Part shown: positions 17,705 to 26,852 of the stretch, piece after piece
How the letters are laid out: each line of letters begins with the position of its first letter
How positions within the stretch are numbered: position 1 is the first letter of the stretch
DNA from: RGIG7213 sp045124505
Lineage (GTDB): Bacteria; Bacillota; Clostridia; Oscillospirales; CAG-272
Direction: 5' to 3'
NCBI GenBank assembly: GCA_045124505.1
Contig: JBGVLZ010000017.1
Location: forward strand, 1-64,000
Length of the DNA stretch: 64,000 nt
Notes under the pieces: generated by a model
What the model saw: only the letters and a program-made list of their open reading frames with translations
What the model was told of the DNA's origin: nothing
Database searches by the model: none
Position numbers and translations under genes: made by a program

Positions 17705-18664
17705 TTAAAGAAATAAACCGATCAGTGCCTGAACAGCTTCTGATATAAAATCACCGACAACGCCGATTGCCAGCAGTAATATCATATAAAGAAGCATACT
17801 GCCCCGGCTTACAGAATTTTTTGTGATACTGTAGTAAAAGTTAAACTGTCCTTGCAAATTGTATTCTCTGTTTTGATTCCATTGATACGTAATGACATCA
17901 TCGCACCCGTAATCCTTTGGCAGATAGTTTCTGTAAAGATCTTCTTCCAAGCGCCGAATTCGGTAGCAGTTGCTGTCATTCAGCTCATATTTTTCATCGA
18001 TAGAGAGTGTAATTACCGCTTTCTTCAGCTTTTGCCTGTGAAACATACCGATACGTGTTATCTCCTCAGGAAGAAGCCTCGATTCGTTAATTCTGATGGA
18101 ATATCCATACTTCTCCGACACGACCGGTGTGGTTATAAGATCACGTAATCTTTCCATTGCATTTTTCACATCCACACGCGGCTTGAATACCGCATCCAGC
18201 GATTTATGCGGCATACGCCAAATAAAATATGCTTCATCATTGTCAATATACGGCTGTAATTCCTGCAGATCAACGTGTATCAGTGTTCCTTTTGACAACG
18301 GTTCACTCGTAAAGCTTACAGAACTTATATGCACAATATCAACGGTTTTACCGTTGTATGCGATCTCTGAGGCATGTTGATTCTTTTTATAGTCTATAAT
18401 ACATGCGGTGCTGAATATAGCCTGCAGTATTCTTGTGTTTTCAAAGTATAGTGATACATCTTCAATTTCTTCATTCAAAACAGAGAATGGCACATATACA
18501 TTCAGCGCTTTACTTGACTTAACACCTCGTATGTGAATTGCAATATCCACATAGCTTTTTCCTTTTGGATTAAGCCAGTCGTTAATGTGGATCGTGCTTG
18601 TATCTTCACCGTCGATCCAAACCGCCCAGCCGTCATCGGCAAACTTTCTTTGTTTTTTGGGCAT
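17705..18664 (-). CDS. uncharacterised tail-anchored protein
   Basis: 319 aa protein that I do not recognise. It is soluble and beta-rich over about 290 residues and ends in one hydrophobic helix (about residues 292-312), so it is probably anchored in the membrane by its C-terminus with the bulk in the cytoplasm. No catalytic motif stands out. Ribosome binding is strong (AAAGGGGGATC before the ATG at 18664). It is 12 nt after guanine deaminase and 12 nt before the SpoIIE/RsbW sensor, so all three are almost certainly co-transcribed, and it may be a partner or output of the switch. Confidence 0.7.
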   Translation of the reverse strand: MPKKQRKFADDGWAVWIDGEDTSTIHINDWLNPKGKSYVDIAIHIRGVKSSKALNVYVPFSVLNEEIEDVSLYFENTRILQAIFSTACIIDYKKNQHASEIAYNGKTVDIVHISSVSFTSEPLSKGTLIHVDLQELQPYIDNDEAYFIWRMPHKSLDAVFKPRVDVKNAMERLRDLITTPVVSEKYGYSIRINESRLLPEEITRIGMFHRQKLKKAVITLSIDEKYELNDSNCYRIRRLEEDLYRNYLPKDYGCDDVITYQWNQNREYNLQGQFNFYYSITKNSVSRGSMLLYMILLLAIGVVGDFISEAVQALIGLFL

Positions 18665-18676
18665 TTTGATCCCCCT

Positions 18677-19975
18677 TTATGTTAATATCTTCTCTCCGGC
18701 TACATATTTAGCCGTTATATTTTTTTCATCCAATCCAAGATATACAGCACGTTCCATTCGTTCTGCAAGATCGAGACTCTGAGGATGCGGAAGCACACTG
18801 TCATCCATGATGACCGCATCAAATTCATATCCTTCTTCAAAGCTGCCGACATTGCCGAAAAATGCACCGCCGCCCTTGGTAGCAAGATAGAATGCTTCCG
18901 AAAACACAAGGGGCTTATATGATTCGTCAACCATTCTGAAATACATTTTAGATACCTGGATAGCATCAGTAATGGCTCTGAATATCGATTCGCTGTGTCC
19001 GCCTGCAATATCACTGCCAAGTCCTACATTAAGCCCTGAATCAAGATATTTGCGTATAGGCGCAATACCTGAAGTAAGATTCATATTGGAAGCAGGACAG
19101 TGAGCAACAAACACACCGTTTTTACGCATAAGGCTGACCTCTTCATCATTTGACCACACACAATGCGCCATTACTGTTTTGACGTCGGTATTGATATCGT
19201 CATTTTTCCCGAACAGATCATATTCGTTGTATGAATCACCGTAAAACGAATTGTCGGGACGTAGGAACTTTACAAAATCTATCTCGCCCTTGCTTTCGGA
19301 CAGATGCGACTGAACAGGTATACCGTAAGCCATTTGTATTTCACGAAGCTCCTCCATCAGCTTATCGGTACAGCAAGGAATAAAGCGGGGTGTAAGGATA
19401 GGCTTTGTATTCTTTAACTTATCTTTTACAGCATTTATCCATCCGAATGTGGTATATGCGGAAATATCTGCACTGTCCTCGGTAAGCGCTTCGCTTGCTT
19501 CCCTGTCCATATTTACTTTGCCGACAAAGCTTACAAGTCCGCTTTCTTCCATCAGCTTCATCAAAAGCTCTGTAGCATAACGGTGGCGTGTGGCAAATAT
19601 GCATGCTCTTGAGGTAGCTCCTTTTTTCAAGGCATTTACAAACATACCGTATGCTTTTTGGGCATATTCAAGATCCTCATATTTTTCTTCTTCGGGAAAT
19701 GTATATCTGTTAAGCCAATCCATAAGCTCCAGATCCATACACATTCCTCGGAAAGCGTATTGCGGCGCATGCACATGAAGGTCAACCATACCGGGAAAGA
19801 TCAGAGCATCACCGTAATCATAAAGCGGTAATGAGGCATATTCTTCAGGCAAAATATCAAATACGCCCTTTGAAACACCGTCAACGCATACCGCAAAGGC
19901 GTTTTCATGCAAATCAAGTTTTTCGGGATTTATCGTCTGACATATATTTCCTTTTATAACAAAGCTGTTTTCCAC
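18677..19975 (-). CDS. guaD: guanine deaminase
   Basis: Zinc amidohydrolase that deaminates guanine to xanthine in purine breakdown. The N-terminal metal motif VDLHVHAPQYAFRG, the QSHLSES histidine, the VMAHCVW histidine and the GLGSDIAGGHSES aspartate are all present in a 432 aa protein of normal length. The start is a GTG at 19973-19975 behind GGAGGAAAAAAC. It leads the long minus-strand array; its co-transcription with a signalling switch and a surface 5'-nucleotidase suggests that the array responds to or uses purines (inference). Confidence 0.9.
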   Translation of the reverse strand: MENSFVIKGNICQTINPEKLDLHENAFAVCVDGVSKGVFDILPEEYASLPLYDYGDALIFPGMVDLHVHAPQYAFRGMCMDLELMDWLNRYTFPEEEKYEDLEYAQKAYGMFVNALKKGATSRACIFATRHRYATELLMKLMEESGLVSFVGKVNMDREASEALTEDSADISAYTTFGWINAVKDKLKNTKPILTPRFIPCCTDKLMEELREIQMAYGIPVQSHLSESKGEIDFVKFLRPDNSFYGDSYNEYDLFGKNDDINTDVKTVMAHCVWSNDEEVSLMRKNGVFVAHCPASNMNLTSGIAPIRKYLDSGLNVGLGSDIAGGHSESIFRAITDAIQVSKMYFRMVDESYKPLVFSEAFYLATKGGGAFFGNVGSFEEGYEFDAVIMDDSVLPHPQSLDLAERMERAVYLGLDEKNITAKYVAGEKILT

Positions 19976-20045
19976 GTTTTTTCCTCCGAGATTTTTATAA
20001 AAGCTTCATTCTGTTTTGTCAAAATATTTTAACTATAGATATTTT

Positions 20046-20717
20046 TTACTTTTTCTTGCCAAGCTTATCGAGTCCGAAGAATACGAATCCTACAACGATA
20101 AATGCCGCAGAAAGAATGCCGATCCACATAAGAACACCCAAAACACCTTGTGTATCAAGATTAACAAAGAAATACGGATAAATAAGAGGTGTTGTCGTTG
20201 TGGGAATAAGAATAGAAGAATCAAACTTCAAAATAACCGCATGAACGATGAGAAATAACACGTAAGTAAGCGGAAAAGCAGTGGAAGCTATCGGATAATA
20301 CCATTTCATCTTTTTGCGCTCATAGAACAAAAACCAATCAGCTATGTACATAATCGGAAGCACAACATGGAAGCACAGACTGCCTATGCGCCAGTTCGCC
20401 TGAGGATCACGGCCTTCCGCGCCTGCAAGCATAATATTAAAAACAAGGAAGGTCAGAAGAATACCAAGCATTCCGATAAACTTCAAAATCGGAGCAACGG
20501 AAACAAAGCTGTCTTCTTTTTTCTTTGCTGTTTGAATAAGCGAGGCAAGCATAACACCCATACACAAAAAATTACTGATGTTGGTAAAGTGAACATAGAA
20601 ATCCCAGCGGATAATGTTAATGTTGTCAAATATTCCAAGGCTTGCAATAAGTCCTACAAATCCAAGTGTAACATATACAGTTTGATAAATCAATTGTGCT
20701 GTTCTGTTTTTAATCAT
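20046..20717 (-). CDS. Pr6Pr-type membrane protein
   Basis: 223 aa protein with six hydrophobic segments and the conserved features of the Pr6Pr/FAR-17a-like family: FYVHFTNISNFLCM, a RIGSLCFHVVLP histidine and an IADWFLF segment, with a PYFFVNLDT motif near the C-terminus. The family's biochemical role is unknown. The ATG at 20717 has AGGAG upstream. It has its own promoter at 20785-20813 and may read through into guaD, 70 nt downstream. Confidence 0.8.
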   Translation of the reverse strand: MIKNRTAQLIYQTVYVTLGFVGLIASLGIFDNINIIRWDFYVHFTNISNFLCMGVMLASLIQTAKKKEDSFVSVAPILKFIGMLGILLTFLVFNIMLAGAEGRDPQANWRIGSLCFHVVLPIMYIADWFLFYERKKMKWYYPIASTAFPLTYVLFLIVHAVILKFDSSILIPTTTTPLIYPYFFVNLDTQGVLGVLMWIGILSAAFIVVGFVFFGLDKLGKKK

Positions 20718-20784
20718 AATTTTTCTCCTTTAATGTTTAATTTTAATATACTGAACGAGTTTTTAACCTGCTCGCCGTATTCAT

Positions 20785-20813
20785 AATATAAAGAAGTCAT
20801 GCTATGCTGTCAA
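20785..20813 (-). promoter_or_regulatory. promoter of the Pr6Pr-type gene
   Basis: Perfect TTGACA (20808-20813), 17 nt spacer, TATATT (20785-20790) reading leftwards, about 65 nt upstream of the start codon. Confidence 0.75.
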
Positions 20814-20871
20814 CCGCCGCAACCATATTTTCCTCTCTCATCTGTCATATGTCGATAACATCTTTCGGTGT

Positions 20872-21861
20872 TCACAAAACATTATTAAGTGATTTCTTAT
20901 GCAGAAAAATTTGTTTTTTTACAATTTTGGAGTCATCATTGTAAAAAGGTGTCGGTCCTTGTAATTCGTTATCACCGATCGTCATATCGGCTCGAATTGC
21001 GGAATCATAGATCGATCTGCCGAAAAACGGAATTTTTATCCTTGCCCAGGGTGTTAAGAACTTTGCATGATATTCCACCTCTGCCGCAAATGAAAAAAAC
21101 GATGTGTTTGCAGTATGGGTAGCAAGAATTGCCGCCGCTTCATACTCATTAAGTGCTTCTTTGTTTTCAATGTATATATTCTCATTATCGCAAATAACAC
21201 GTCCTGCCGTTTTATTTAACGCTTCAATAAACTGCGGCAGCCTTTTATATCTGCTTGAATTTTTGTGCAGAATGCTTTTTTGCACAATTTCTTTATAAAG
21301 TTTTGGAACCTCGAGCATTCCGTTCTCGGCGTAAGAAGCAATAGTCTTTACATATGTGTCAGCCACAAGGTACGCACCGCAAGACTGAGGATCTATAAAA
21401 TACTTTTTAAGTGCCTTGTGATGACGCTGACCTCTGTAAGCTACTACACGATTTATTTCAACATTTAGTTTTCCTCTGTTTTCATCGGTAGGATCATCAA
21501 GGCACTCAGACAATATCTCACTGTTGAATAAAATAAAAGATATTGTAACACCCGGTGTATCACCGTCAGCCAAAAATCCCTCTTCGGCATCATGCTCTTG
21601 CTCTCTGAGCTTCAAAAGACTGTACGCATAATCGTTACCGTTTGCAACGGCATACATAAACCAGTCGTCGAAAAATTTATCACATGCAAGTATTTCTCCG
21701 TTTGTGTCGGGAAAATCAAAAATATTCCTCGATGCAAGTATCTTTTCTATTGATTTGTTGACCATAAAAAATCCGTCAGAGGTTTTTAAAATGTCGCACT
21801 TATCAATACACATATCCCGAAGTAAAAGTTCAAAAACACTCGGCAAGCTTTTATCCGACAT
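20872..21861 (-). CDS. uncharacterised 329 aa protein
   Basis: Soluble protein with no signal peptide or membrane segment and no family that I recognise. The ribosome site is excellent (AAAGGAGGCGG before the ATG at 21861), and the frame shows normal amino-acid composition over its whole length, so it is a real gene. Features include a cysteine-containing N-terminus and a C-terminal segment rich in aromatics and basic residues (FFSFAAEVEYHAKF, PFFGRSIYDS). It is transcribed alone. No function can be assigned. Confidence 0.65.
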   Translation of the reverse strand: MSDKSLPSVFELLLRDMCIDKCDILKTSDGFFMVNKSIEKILASRNIFDFPDTNGEILACDKFFDDWFMYAVANGNDYAYSLLKLREQEHDAEEGFLADGDTPGVTISFILFNSEILSECLDDPTDENRGKLNVEINRVVAYRGQRHHKALKKYFIDPQSCGAYLVADTYVKTIASYAENGMLEVPKLYKEIVQKSILHKNSSRYKRLPQFIEALNKTAGRVICDNENIYIENKEALNEYEAAAILATHTANTSFFSFAAEVEYHAKFLTPWARIKIPFFGRSIYDSAIRADMTIGDNELQGPTPFYNDDSKIVKKQIFLHKKSLNNVL

Positions 21862-21961
21862 TTTCCGCCTCCTTTAAGCAACAAAGTAAAACATAATAAA
21901 CCTACTTTATACTATATATTATATTATTTATGGTATGACAAACCTCTTACAAATCAATGAA

Positions 21962-22161
21962 GGGGGTGGCTCATTTATGGAAATAACTTCCAAAATAAGT
22001 CACCCCGTGTACTTTTTGAATATTTATTCTGTAGGGGGGTGCAAGCAGTTCGTATGCGAACTGCGCACTCCCGCTTTTAGTATCTTTATACATTTTGAAG
22101 CGGACGACCAATGGTCGCCTCTACAAATGTAATATATATTTTACTTAAATGAGCCAACCCC
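21962..22161. repeat. palindromic repeat family A, copy 1 (MITE-like)
   Basis: 200 bp element bounded by 16 bp terminal inverted repeats differing at one base (GGGGGTGGCTCATTTA and, inverted, GGGGTTGGCTCATTTA). It carries internal hairpins, including a GCGACCATTGGTCG stem and an extended arm with GCAGTTCGC/GCGAACTGC. A second copy lies inverted at 28155-28335. It has no coding capacity, as expected for a non-autonomous mobile or REP-like element. No clear target duplication is seen. Confidence 0.88.
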
Positions 22162-22168
22162 TTTGTGC

Positions 22169-22867
22169 TTATTCAAGTATGAGCTCATTCGTTTCAGCAA
22201 ATAACGAGGCGGTTATTCCTTTCGGAAAAACATACTTACCGCCGCATGTTGAGCATTCAAGTACGAGTGATTCGCCGTCAAATGTAAGCTGCGGCGTGCA
22301 GTTGCAATTGTTTTCGTAAAGCCCTGTAACCGTCAGCATATCTTCGGGATTATAAAGCATCTCACCTTTATCCTCGTCAGTGCAGTGACATTTGATCTTT
22401 CCGTCGGCGGCAAGCTCCTTTATCGTCAGGATTATACCTGCAATTTCGGAAATGTCAGGTACATCGTCGTACTCTTCCGTTTCGCCGAACAACTCCTCAG
22501 GCTCGTTCCCAAGCATTTCCGCAAGCTCATTCAGTGTATTTTCGATTTCCTCACCGACCTCATCTTCTTTTCCCATGAAGCAAATATCGACACCCGAATA
22601 TCTGCAGTTGAGATAGAACATTTCACCCGAAAAAGCAACGGATTCGCTGACTGTATATGTGTGATCGGTTCTGCATACAAAGCAGGGAACGGTTATACGT
22701 ATTTTTTTATCTGTTGAATATTTTATCGTCATTTCGCTTTTTTTGCAGGGGCATTTTATTTTAACCATTTCTGCGTTGAGCGCAAACACACCGACGATGC
22801 TTTTAATAGCTCCTCCGCAATGCGGACAGCGGTATGCTATGGTAGTTTCTTTCGGCTTTACTATCAT
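22169..22867 (-). CDS. cysteine-rich zinc-ribbon-like protein, unknown function
   Basis: 232 aa soluble protein with several CxxC-type pairs: CPHCGG near residue 14, CPC near 39, CFVC near 62, and NCNC/CSTCGG near the C-terminus. A very acidic stretch sits in the middle. The paired cysteines at both ends suggest two structural zinc sites. It starts at the ATG at 22867 behind AAAGGAT and lies only 1 nt after the 8-oxoguanine glycosylase stop, so the two are co-translated. A link to DNA repair is possible from position only. Confidence 0.75.
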   Translation of the reverse strand: MIVKPKETTIAYRCPHCGGAIKSIVGVFALNAEMVKIKCPCKKSEMTIKYSTDKKIRITVPCFVCRTDHTYTVSESVAFSGEMFYLNCRYSGVDICFMGKEDEVGEEIENTLNELAEMLGNEPEELFGETEEYDDVPDISEIAGIILTIKELAADGKIKCHCTDEDKGEMLYNPEDMLTVTGLYENNCNCTPQLTFDGESLVLECSTCGGKYVFPKGITASLFAETNELILE

Positions 22868-22868
22868 T

Positions 22869-23753
22869 TTATATCCTTTCTGACTGTGTGTATCTTTCGT
22901 AATAGAATAAATATTGCTGTGCTATACCGGCATAGCTTCCGAGGGTATCGAGCTTAAGATCTCCGTTGTAATATTTATCGATGACCTTTTTTATCCAGAC
23001 GTCAACGGGGAATGCTTCATATCTTGCACCTGCAAATAAAAGCACGCAGTTTGCGACCTTTTCTCCTATTCCCTTGACACTTAAAAGGGCTGACTTTGCT
23101 TCATCGTATGTCATTTTATCAAAGTTATCAAATACGCCGCTTTGCCACTTTTCGGCACAGTCGATGAGGTATTTTGCACGGAAACCCGTTTTAAGCTCAC
23201 GCAAGCCGTCCTCACCGCATGAAAGCAACTGCTCAGGTGTCGGAAAATCGTATCTTATTTCACCGTCAAAGCATTCTATCTTGTTTCCGCATTCACGGCA
23301 AAGTGTTGAAATTATCTTTTTAATTCTCGGTATGTTGTTGTTTTGTGAAATTATAAAGGAACAAACAGTTTCCCAAAGCGGCTGGCATAGTATACGTATT
23401 CCGCGTGAAACACTTTCTGCTTCTTTTATAACATCACCTTTAAAATGAGAAAAAATATCTTCGTTTATTTTTTCATAATCACAGTCAAGTCCGAGGTAAT
23501 GTGCAAACGTACTGTGAAATTTTTCCTCGTCACAGCCGTATATTTTAACTGTATCGTCATTCTGTGTCAAATATATGTACATACCGCAGGCAATACCTGC
23601 AATACCGTCATTGAAAGGATCGAAACGAAAGCTTTGACCGCAGTCGAATATTTTGTATATATCAAAATATTCGGGACGTTTGAGCTGAATATATTTTCCG
23701 ATATCATCGGATGATGATGTAACGGCATGATAAAGTATCTTTTGTGTTGTCAT
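22869..23753 (-). CDS. ogg: 8-oxoguanine DNA glycosylase / AP lyase
   Basis: Removes 8-oxoguanine from DNA and nicks the backbone. 294 aa with an N-terminal OGG1-like domain (FDCGQSFRF), the helix-hairpin-helix SVKGIGEKVANCVLLFAG and the downstream catalytic aspartate in FPVDVWIKK. The Schiff-base lysine is expected in GFRAKYL near residue 191. This is the eukaryotic-like OGG family also found in clostridia. The start is the ATG at 23753. It shares an intergenic region with the divergent gene at 23820. Confidence 0.9.
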   Translation of the reverse strand: MTTQKILYHAVTSSSDDIGKYIQLKRPEYFDIYKIFDCGQSFRFDPFNDGIAGIACGMYIYLTQNDDTVKIYGCDEEKFHSTFAHYLGLDCDYEKINEDIFSHFKGDVIKEAESVSRGIRILCQPLWETVCSFIISQNNNIPRIKKIISTLCRECGNKIECFDGEIRYDFPTPEQLLSCGEDGLRELKTGFRAKYLIDCAEKWQSGVFDNFDKMTYDEAKSALLSVKGIGEKVANCVLLFAGARYEAFPVDVWIKKVIDKYYNGDLKLDTLGSYAGIAQQYLFYYERYTQSERI

Positions 23754-23763
23754 AAATTTTACC

Positions 23764-23792
23764 TTGACATATTGAAGAAAATTGTTTATAAT
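23764..23792 (+). promoter_or_regulatory. promoter of the DUF6062-like gene
   Basis: TTGACA (23764-23769), 17 nt spacer, TATAAT (23787-23792): a consensus vegetative promoter ending 27 nt before the start codon. Confidence 0.85.
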
Positions 23793-23819
23793 TATCTAAA
23801 TTAAACTTGGAGATATGAT

Positions 23820-24515
23820 ATGAAAGAACAGATATATACAATACCCGTCACAGAGGCAGTCGATAAAATCAAAGAGGAAAAATCCTGTACATGTCTTTTG
23901 TGTATGCTTTACGAAAAACTTCAGGATGATGAGCTTAATCTTATTTTGGGTGCATCTATGATGGAGCCTGACATAAGAATAAAAACGAATAAAGAGGGAT
24001 TTTGCAGAAAACATTTTGATATGATGCTTTCAATGAAAAACAAACTCGGTCTGGCACTTATGCTTCAAAGCCATATTGATGAGGTAAGACAGACTATATT
24101 CCCGAAGGAAGGTCTGTTTTCTCCTAAAAACAAGTGCGATGCATCATTGAAACCGCTCGAAGAGCATACAAAAAGCTGTTATATCTGCAGTAAAATCGAT
24201 TTTCATCTTACGAAGATGGCTGAAACCATCGTATTTCTTTGGGAGCATGAGGAGGAATTTGCAAAGAAATTCTCCGAAATGCCTTATTTCTGTGCGGAGC
24301 ATTACAGACTGCTTTTGCAAACAGGTGTCTATAAGCTTCCGAAAAATAAACAAAACGATTTTTATACAGCTGTGTCCTCTATTGAAAAAGCGTATCTTGA
24401 CAGCCTTTACGAGGATGTAAGCTGGTTTTGCAAAAAGTTCGATTACCGTTTTGCGGACGAGCCTTGGGGTAATGCCAAGGATTCGTGTGAAAGAGCTGTC
24501 AAGCTGTTATCTTAA
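23820..24515 (+). CDS. DUF6062-like cysteine/histidine-rich protein
   Basis: 231 aa soluble protein with cysteine pairs and histidines in a repeating layout: SCTCLLC (about 22-28), GFCRKHF (about 61-67), SCYICSK (about 118-124) and YFCAEHYRLL (about 160-169). This suggests two similar metal-binding halves. It resembles proteins annotated as DUF6062 in clostridia; the role is unknown. GGAG precedes the ATG at 23820. Its stop overlaps the stop of the convergent lipoprotein gene by 4 nt. Confidence 0.75.
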   Translation: MKEQIYTIPVTEAVDKIKEEKSCTCLLCMLYEKLQDDELNLILGASMMEPDIRIKTNKEGFCRKHFDMMLSMKNKLGLALMLQSHIDEVRQTIFPKEGLFSPKNKCDASLKPLEEHTKSCYICSKIDFHLTKMAETIVFLWEHEEEFAKKFSEMPYFCAEHYRLLLQTGVYKLPKNKQNDFYTAVSSIEKAYLDSLYEDVSWFCKKFDYRFADEPWGNAKDSCERAVKLLS

Positions 24516-25933
24516 TAATATTTTGCGGGGAAGTGCTTATCAAGGTACTCTCCGCTTTCTTTTTCATATTTTTCAACGTACTGCTCGTGTGTTAACTTGC
24601 CGTTTAAAATAGAGCTGAAAGCACCGAGCGTGTATTTGTTAAGAGTTGTATATGTGCCTGAGAAAATATACGCAAAATCATAATTGACGTTTTTGATAAT
24701 TATATCAAACGCTGTTACAGCACCGTTATCACGCAAAAAGTGATTCATGTTTGTGTTTATATATTTTTGCAGAACATATCCGCTTGAAGCGGCATTAAGT
24801 CCCATTATGACCGCACCGAATTCCTGTGAGCTTCCTGTAACATCGGGCATGGAAAGCACAACGGCATCGGGGGATATAAACGACATATATCCGTCTTCTT
24901 TGCTGTATTTCGGATGCGGGGCAACGCTCCATACATCCTTCATGTCGGCAAACTTCTCGGCGGCAGTCAAAGAATCCGTCAGGAAAAGTATGTTTCCTTC
25001 CGTAAAATCTCCGTCTTTTCCGACAGATATTTCGGAATGCTTTGCAATGGTTTGACATACACCCTTGAATTTTTCACCGAAAGAAGAAAGACGCACGGGT
25101 TCATCAATAACATTTTCCGCAAAGGTAAATGATGAAAGAAGCAGGATATCTTCATGTGCAAATTCTGTTTTGTTAATACTAAGGGAGCCATCGTATGCTT
25201 CGGCAGCTGTCAGATATTCGTGGAATTTGTCAATTGTCCAGTCGCCGTTTTTTACAAGCTTTGATATCGGATCAAGTCCGAGTGCGTCTATATCCGTCTT
25301 GTTATAATATAAAGCGGAAATCTTATCAGGTTCAAAACAGCCGTCGCCCGAAACTGCAAAAATGTCATTTCCGAGGGTGAAAGCCGACACAGAAGAATTG
25401 AAATATTCTGCATTTTCATCGAAATAAGGACTTGTGCGGAGCGATTTCAGATATCCGCCGGAGATCAAAGACACCGTAACATCGGCAGGCAGAGCAAATA
25501 TATGCCCGGGTGCGGTGTCTGTTTTATACGCTGCGGCAACCTCATCATACGCTGCGGCGGGCGCTGTTTCTACTGTGCGGAATGAAAGGTTGAATTTTTC
25601 CTCAACCTTTTTTATTCTTGCAATTCTGTCGGAATTGAGTACCGTTTCCTGTCCGTCACCGCTGAAAAAAGTATCATCGGCTGTGTATATTGTAATTACC
25701 TGCTTTTCGAATGATATATCAGGGAGCTTTTTAAGAAGATATTCAGCCTTTTTTTCAAGATTTTCGGGTGTGGGCTTTTCTTTTTCGCCATCCTCTGTAA
25801 CATCGGACGGCGATGTATCGTCACCCGTAACAGCTTCCGTTTGCTTGTTCGGTCTTTCGTTGACAACAACAAGCCCGCATGACTGAAGAAGTACTGAAAT
25901 TATAATTAACAAAGAAATTAAAACACGTTTCAT
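24512..25933 (-). CDS. extracellular solute-binding lipoprotein (ABC-type)
   Basis: 473 aa lipoprotein with a signal peptide and lipobox (VLLQSCG, cysteine at about residue 20), an acidic threonine/glutamate-rich spacer, then a solute-binding fold resembling sugar-type extracellular binding proteins (an ALYYNKTD segment, NGDWTIDKFHEYLTAAE). No permease or ATPase gene is adjacent, so the transporter partner is elsewhere or absent. I place the start at the ATG at 25933, preceded by AAAGG, because the signal peptide begins there. The upstream open frame is spurious. Confidence 0.8.
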   Translation of the reverse strand: MKRVLISLLIIISVLLQSCGLVVVNERPNKQTEAVTGDDTSPSDVTEDGEKEKPTPENLEKKAEYLLKKLPDISFEKQVITIYTADDTFFSGDGQETVLNSDRIARIKKVEEKFNLSFRTVETAPAAAYDEVAAAYKTDTAPGHIFALPADVTVSLISGGYLKSLRTSPYFDENAEYFNSSVSAFTLGNDIFAVSGDGCFEPDKISALYYNKTDIDALGLDPISKLVKNGDWTIDKFHEYLTAAEAYDGSLSINKTEFAHEDILLLSSFTFAENVIDEPVRLSSFGEKFKGVCQTIAKHSEISVGKDGDFTEGNILFLTDSLTAAEKFADMKDVWSVAPHPKYSKEDGYMSFISPDAVVLSMPDVTGSSQEFGAVIMGLNAASSGYVLQKYINTNMNHFLRDNGAVTAFDIIIKNVNYDFAYIFSGTYTTLNKYTLGAFSSILNGKLTHEQYVEKYEKESGEYLDKHFPAKYY

Positions 25934-26073
25934 TTTACAATTAACCTTTATAAGTTGATTATCCTTTACATTATAACCCCATAAAAAAATAAAATCAATA
26001 TATATTTCTTTAATTTTCAATACAGAGTGAAATTTTGATATTAAAATAAATACAGACACACAATGTTAATAAT

Positions 26074-26089
26074 TGTATGGTATAATACA
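26074..26089 (+). promoter_or_regulatory. extended -10 promoter with an overlapping palindrome
   Basis: TGGTATAAT is an extended -10 (TATAAT at 26081-26086) about 38 nt before smsC. It is embedded in TGTAT-N6-ATACA, an inverted repeat that could be an operator, perhaps for the DtxR-like protein encoded two genes downstream. The operator role is inference. Confidence 0.5.
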
Positions 26090-26123
26090 TAGAAATTAAT
26101 TATACAAAAAAGGAAATCTGAAA

Positions 26124-26852
26124 ATGCTCAGACTGGAAAATATATCATGGACAACACCCACGGGTGTTCAAATTCTTGACGGTCTTTCCCTGACGGTGAA
26201 GGATAATGAGCTTACCGTTATCACAGGCCCTAACGGAGGCGGAAAGACGACACTTGCAAAAATAATTGCAGGAATTGAAAAGCCTACATCAGGAAGAATC
26301 TATCTTGACGGTGTAGATATAACAGATAAGGACGTTACCGAAAGGGCGAAAATGGGCGTAAGCTTTGCATTCCAACAGCCCGTAAGGTTTAAAGGAATTA
26401 CGGTAAGAAGACTTTTGGAGCTTGCAAACGGCGGTAAAATGCCCGAGGATAAGATATGTAATGTTTTAAGCCGTGTCGGACTCTGCGCACGTGAATACAC
26501 GGAAAGAGAGGTTGACGGCACACTTTCGGGCGGTGAGATAAAGAGGATAGAAATCGCATCCGTTCTTGCACGCCACACAAAGCTGTCAATATTCGATGAA
26601 CCGGAGGCGGGAATTGACCTCTGGAGCTTTACAAATCTTATTAAAACGTTTGACCAGATACGTCAGACTCTTGAAGGCACGCTTATGATAATCTCACATC
26701 AGGAGAGAATTTTGAGTATTGCTGACACTATTGTTATTGTCGGCGGCGGAACCGTTCAGAAGACGGGCACACCTGCTGAACTTAATGATGAACTTTTCGG
26801 CGGCAGATTTACAACTGCGTCGTGCAGAAAACAGGAGGCAATGTTTCAATGA
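26124..26852 (+). CDS. SufC/SmsC-type ABC ATPase for iron-sulfur assembly
   Basis: 242 aa ABC ATPase with Walker A GPNGGGKTT, Q-loop FAFQQPVRF, signature LSGGEIKR, Walker B LSIFDEPEAGID and an H-loop in IISHQER. The EAGIDLWSF sequence after Walker B is typical of SufC rather than transport ATPases. It overlaps the following SufB-like gene by 4 nt (ATGA) with no other suf gene present. This pair matches the minimal two-gene SMS/SufCB systems described for archaea and anaerobic bacteria. The role is cytosolic Fe-S cluster scaffold assembly. Confidence 0.85.
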   Translation: MLRLENISWTTPTGVQILDGLSLTVKDNELTVITGPNGGGKTTLAKIIAGIEKPTSGRIYLDGVDITDKDVTERAKMGVSFAFQQPVRFKGITVRRLLELANGGKMPEDKICNVLSRVGLCAREYTEREVDGTLSGGEIKRIEIASVLARHTKLSIFDEPEAGIDLWSFTNLIKTFDQIRQTLEGTLMIISHQERILSIADTIVIVGGGTVQKTGTPAELNDELFGGRFTTASCRKQEAMFQ

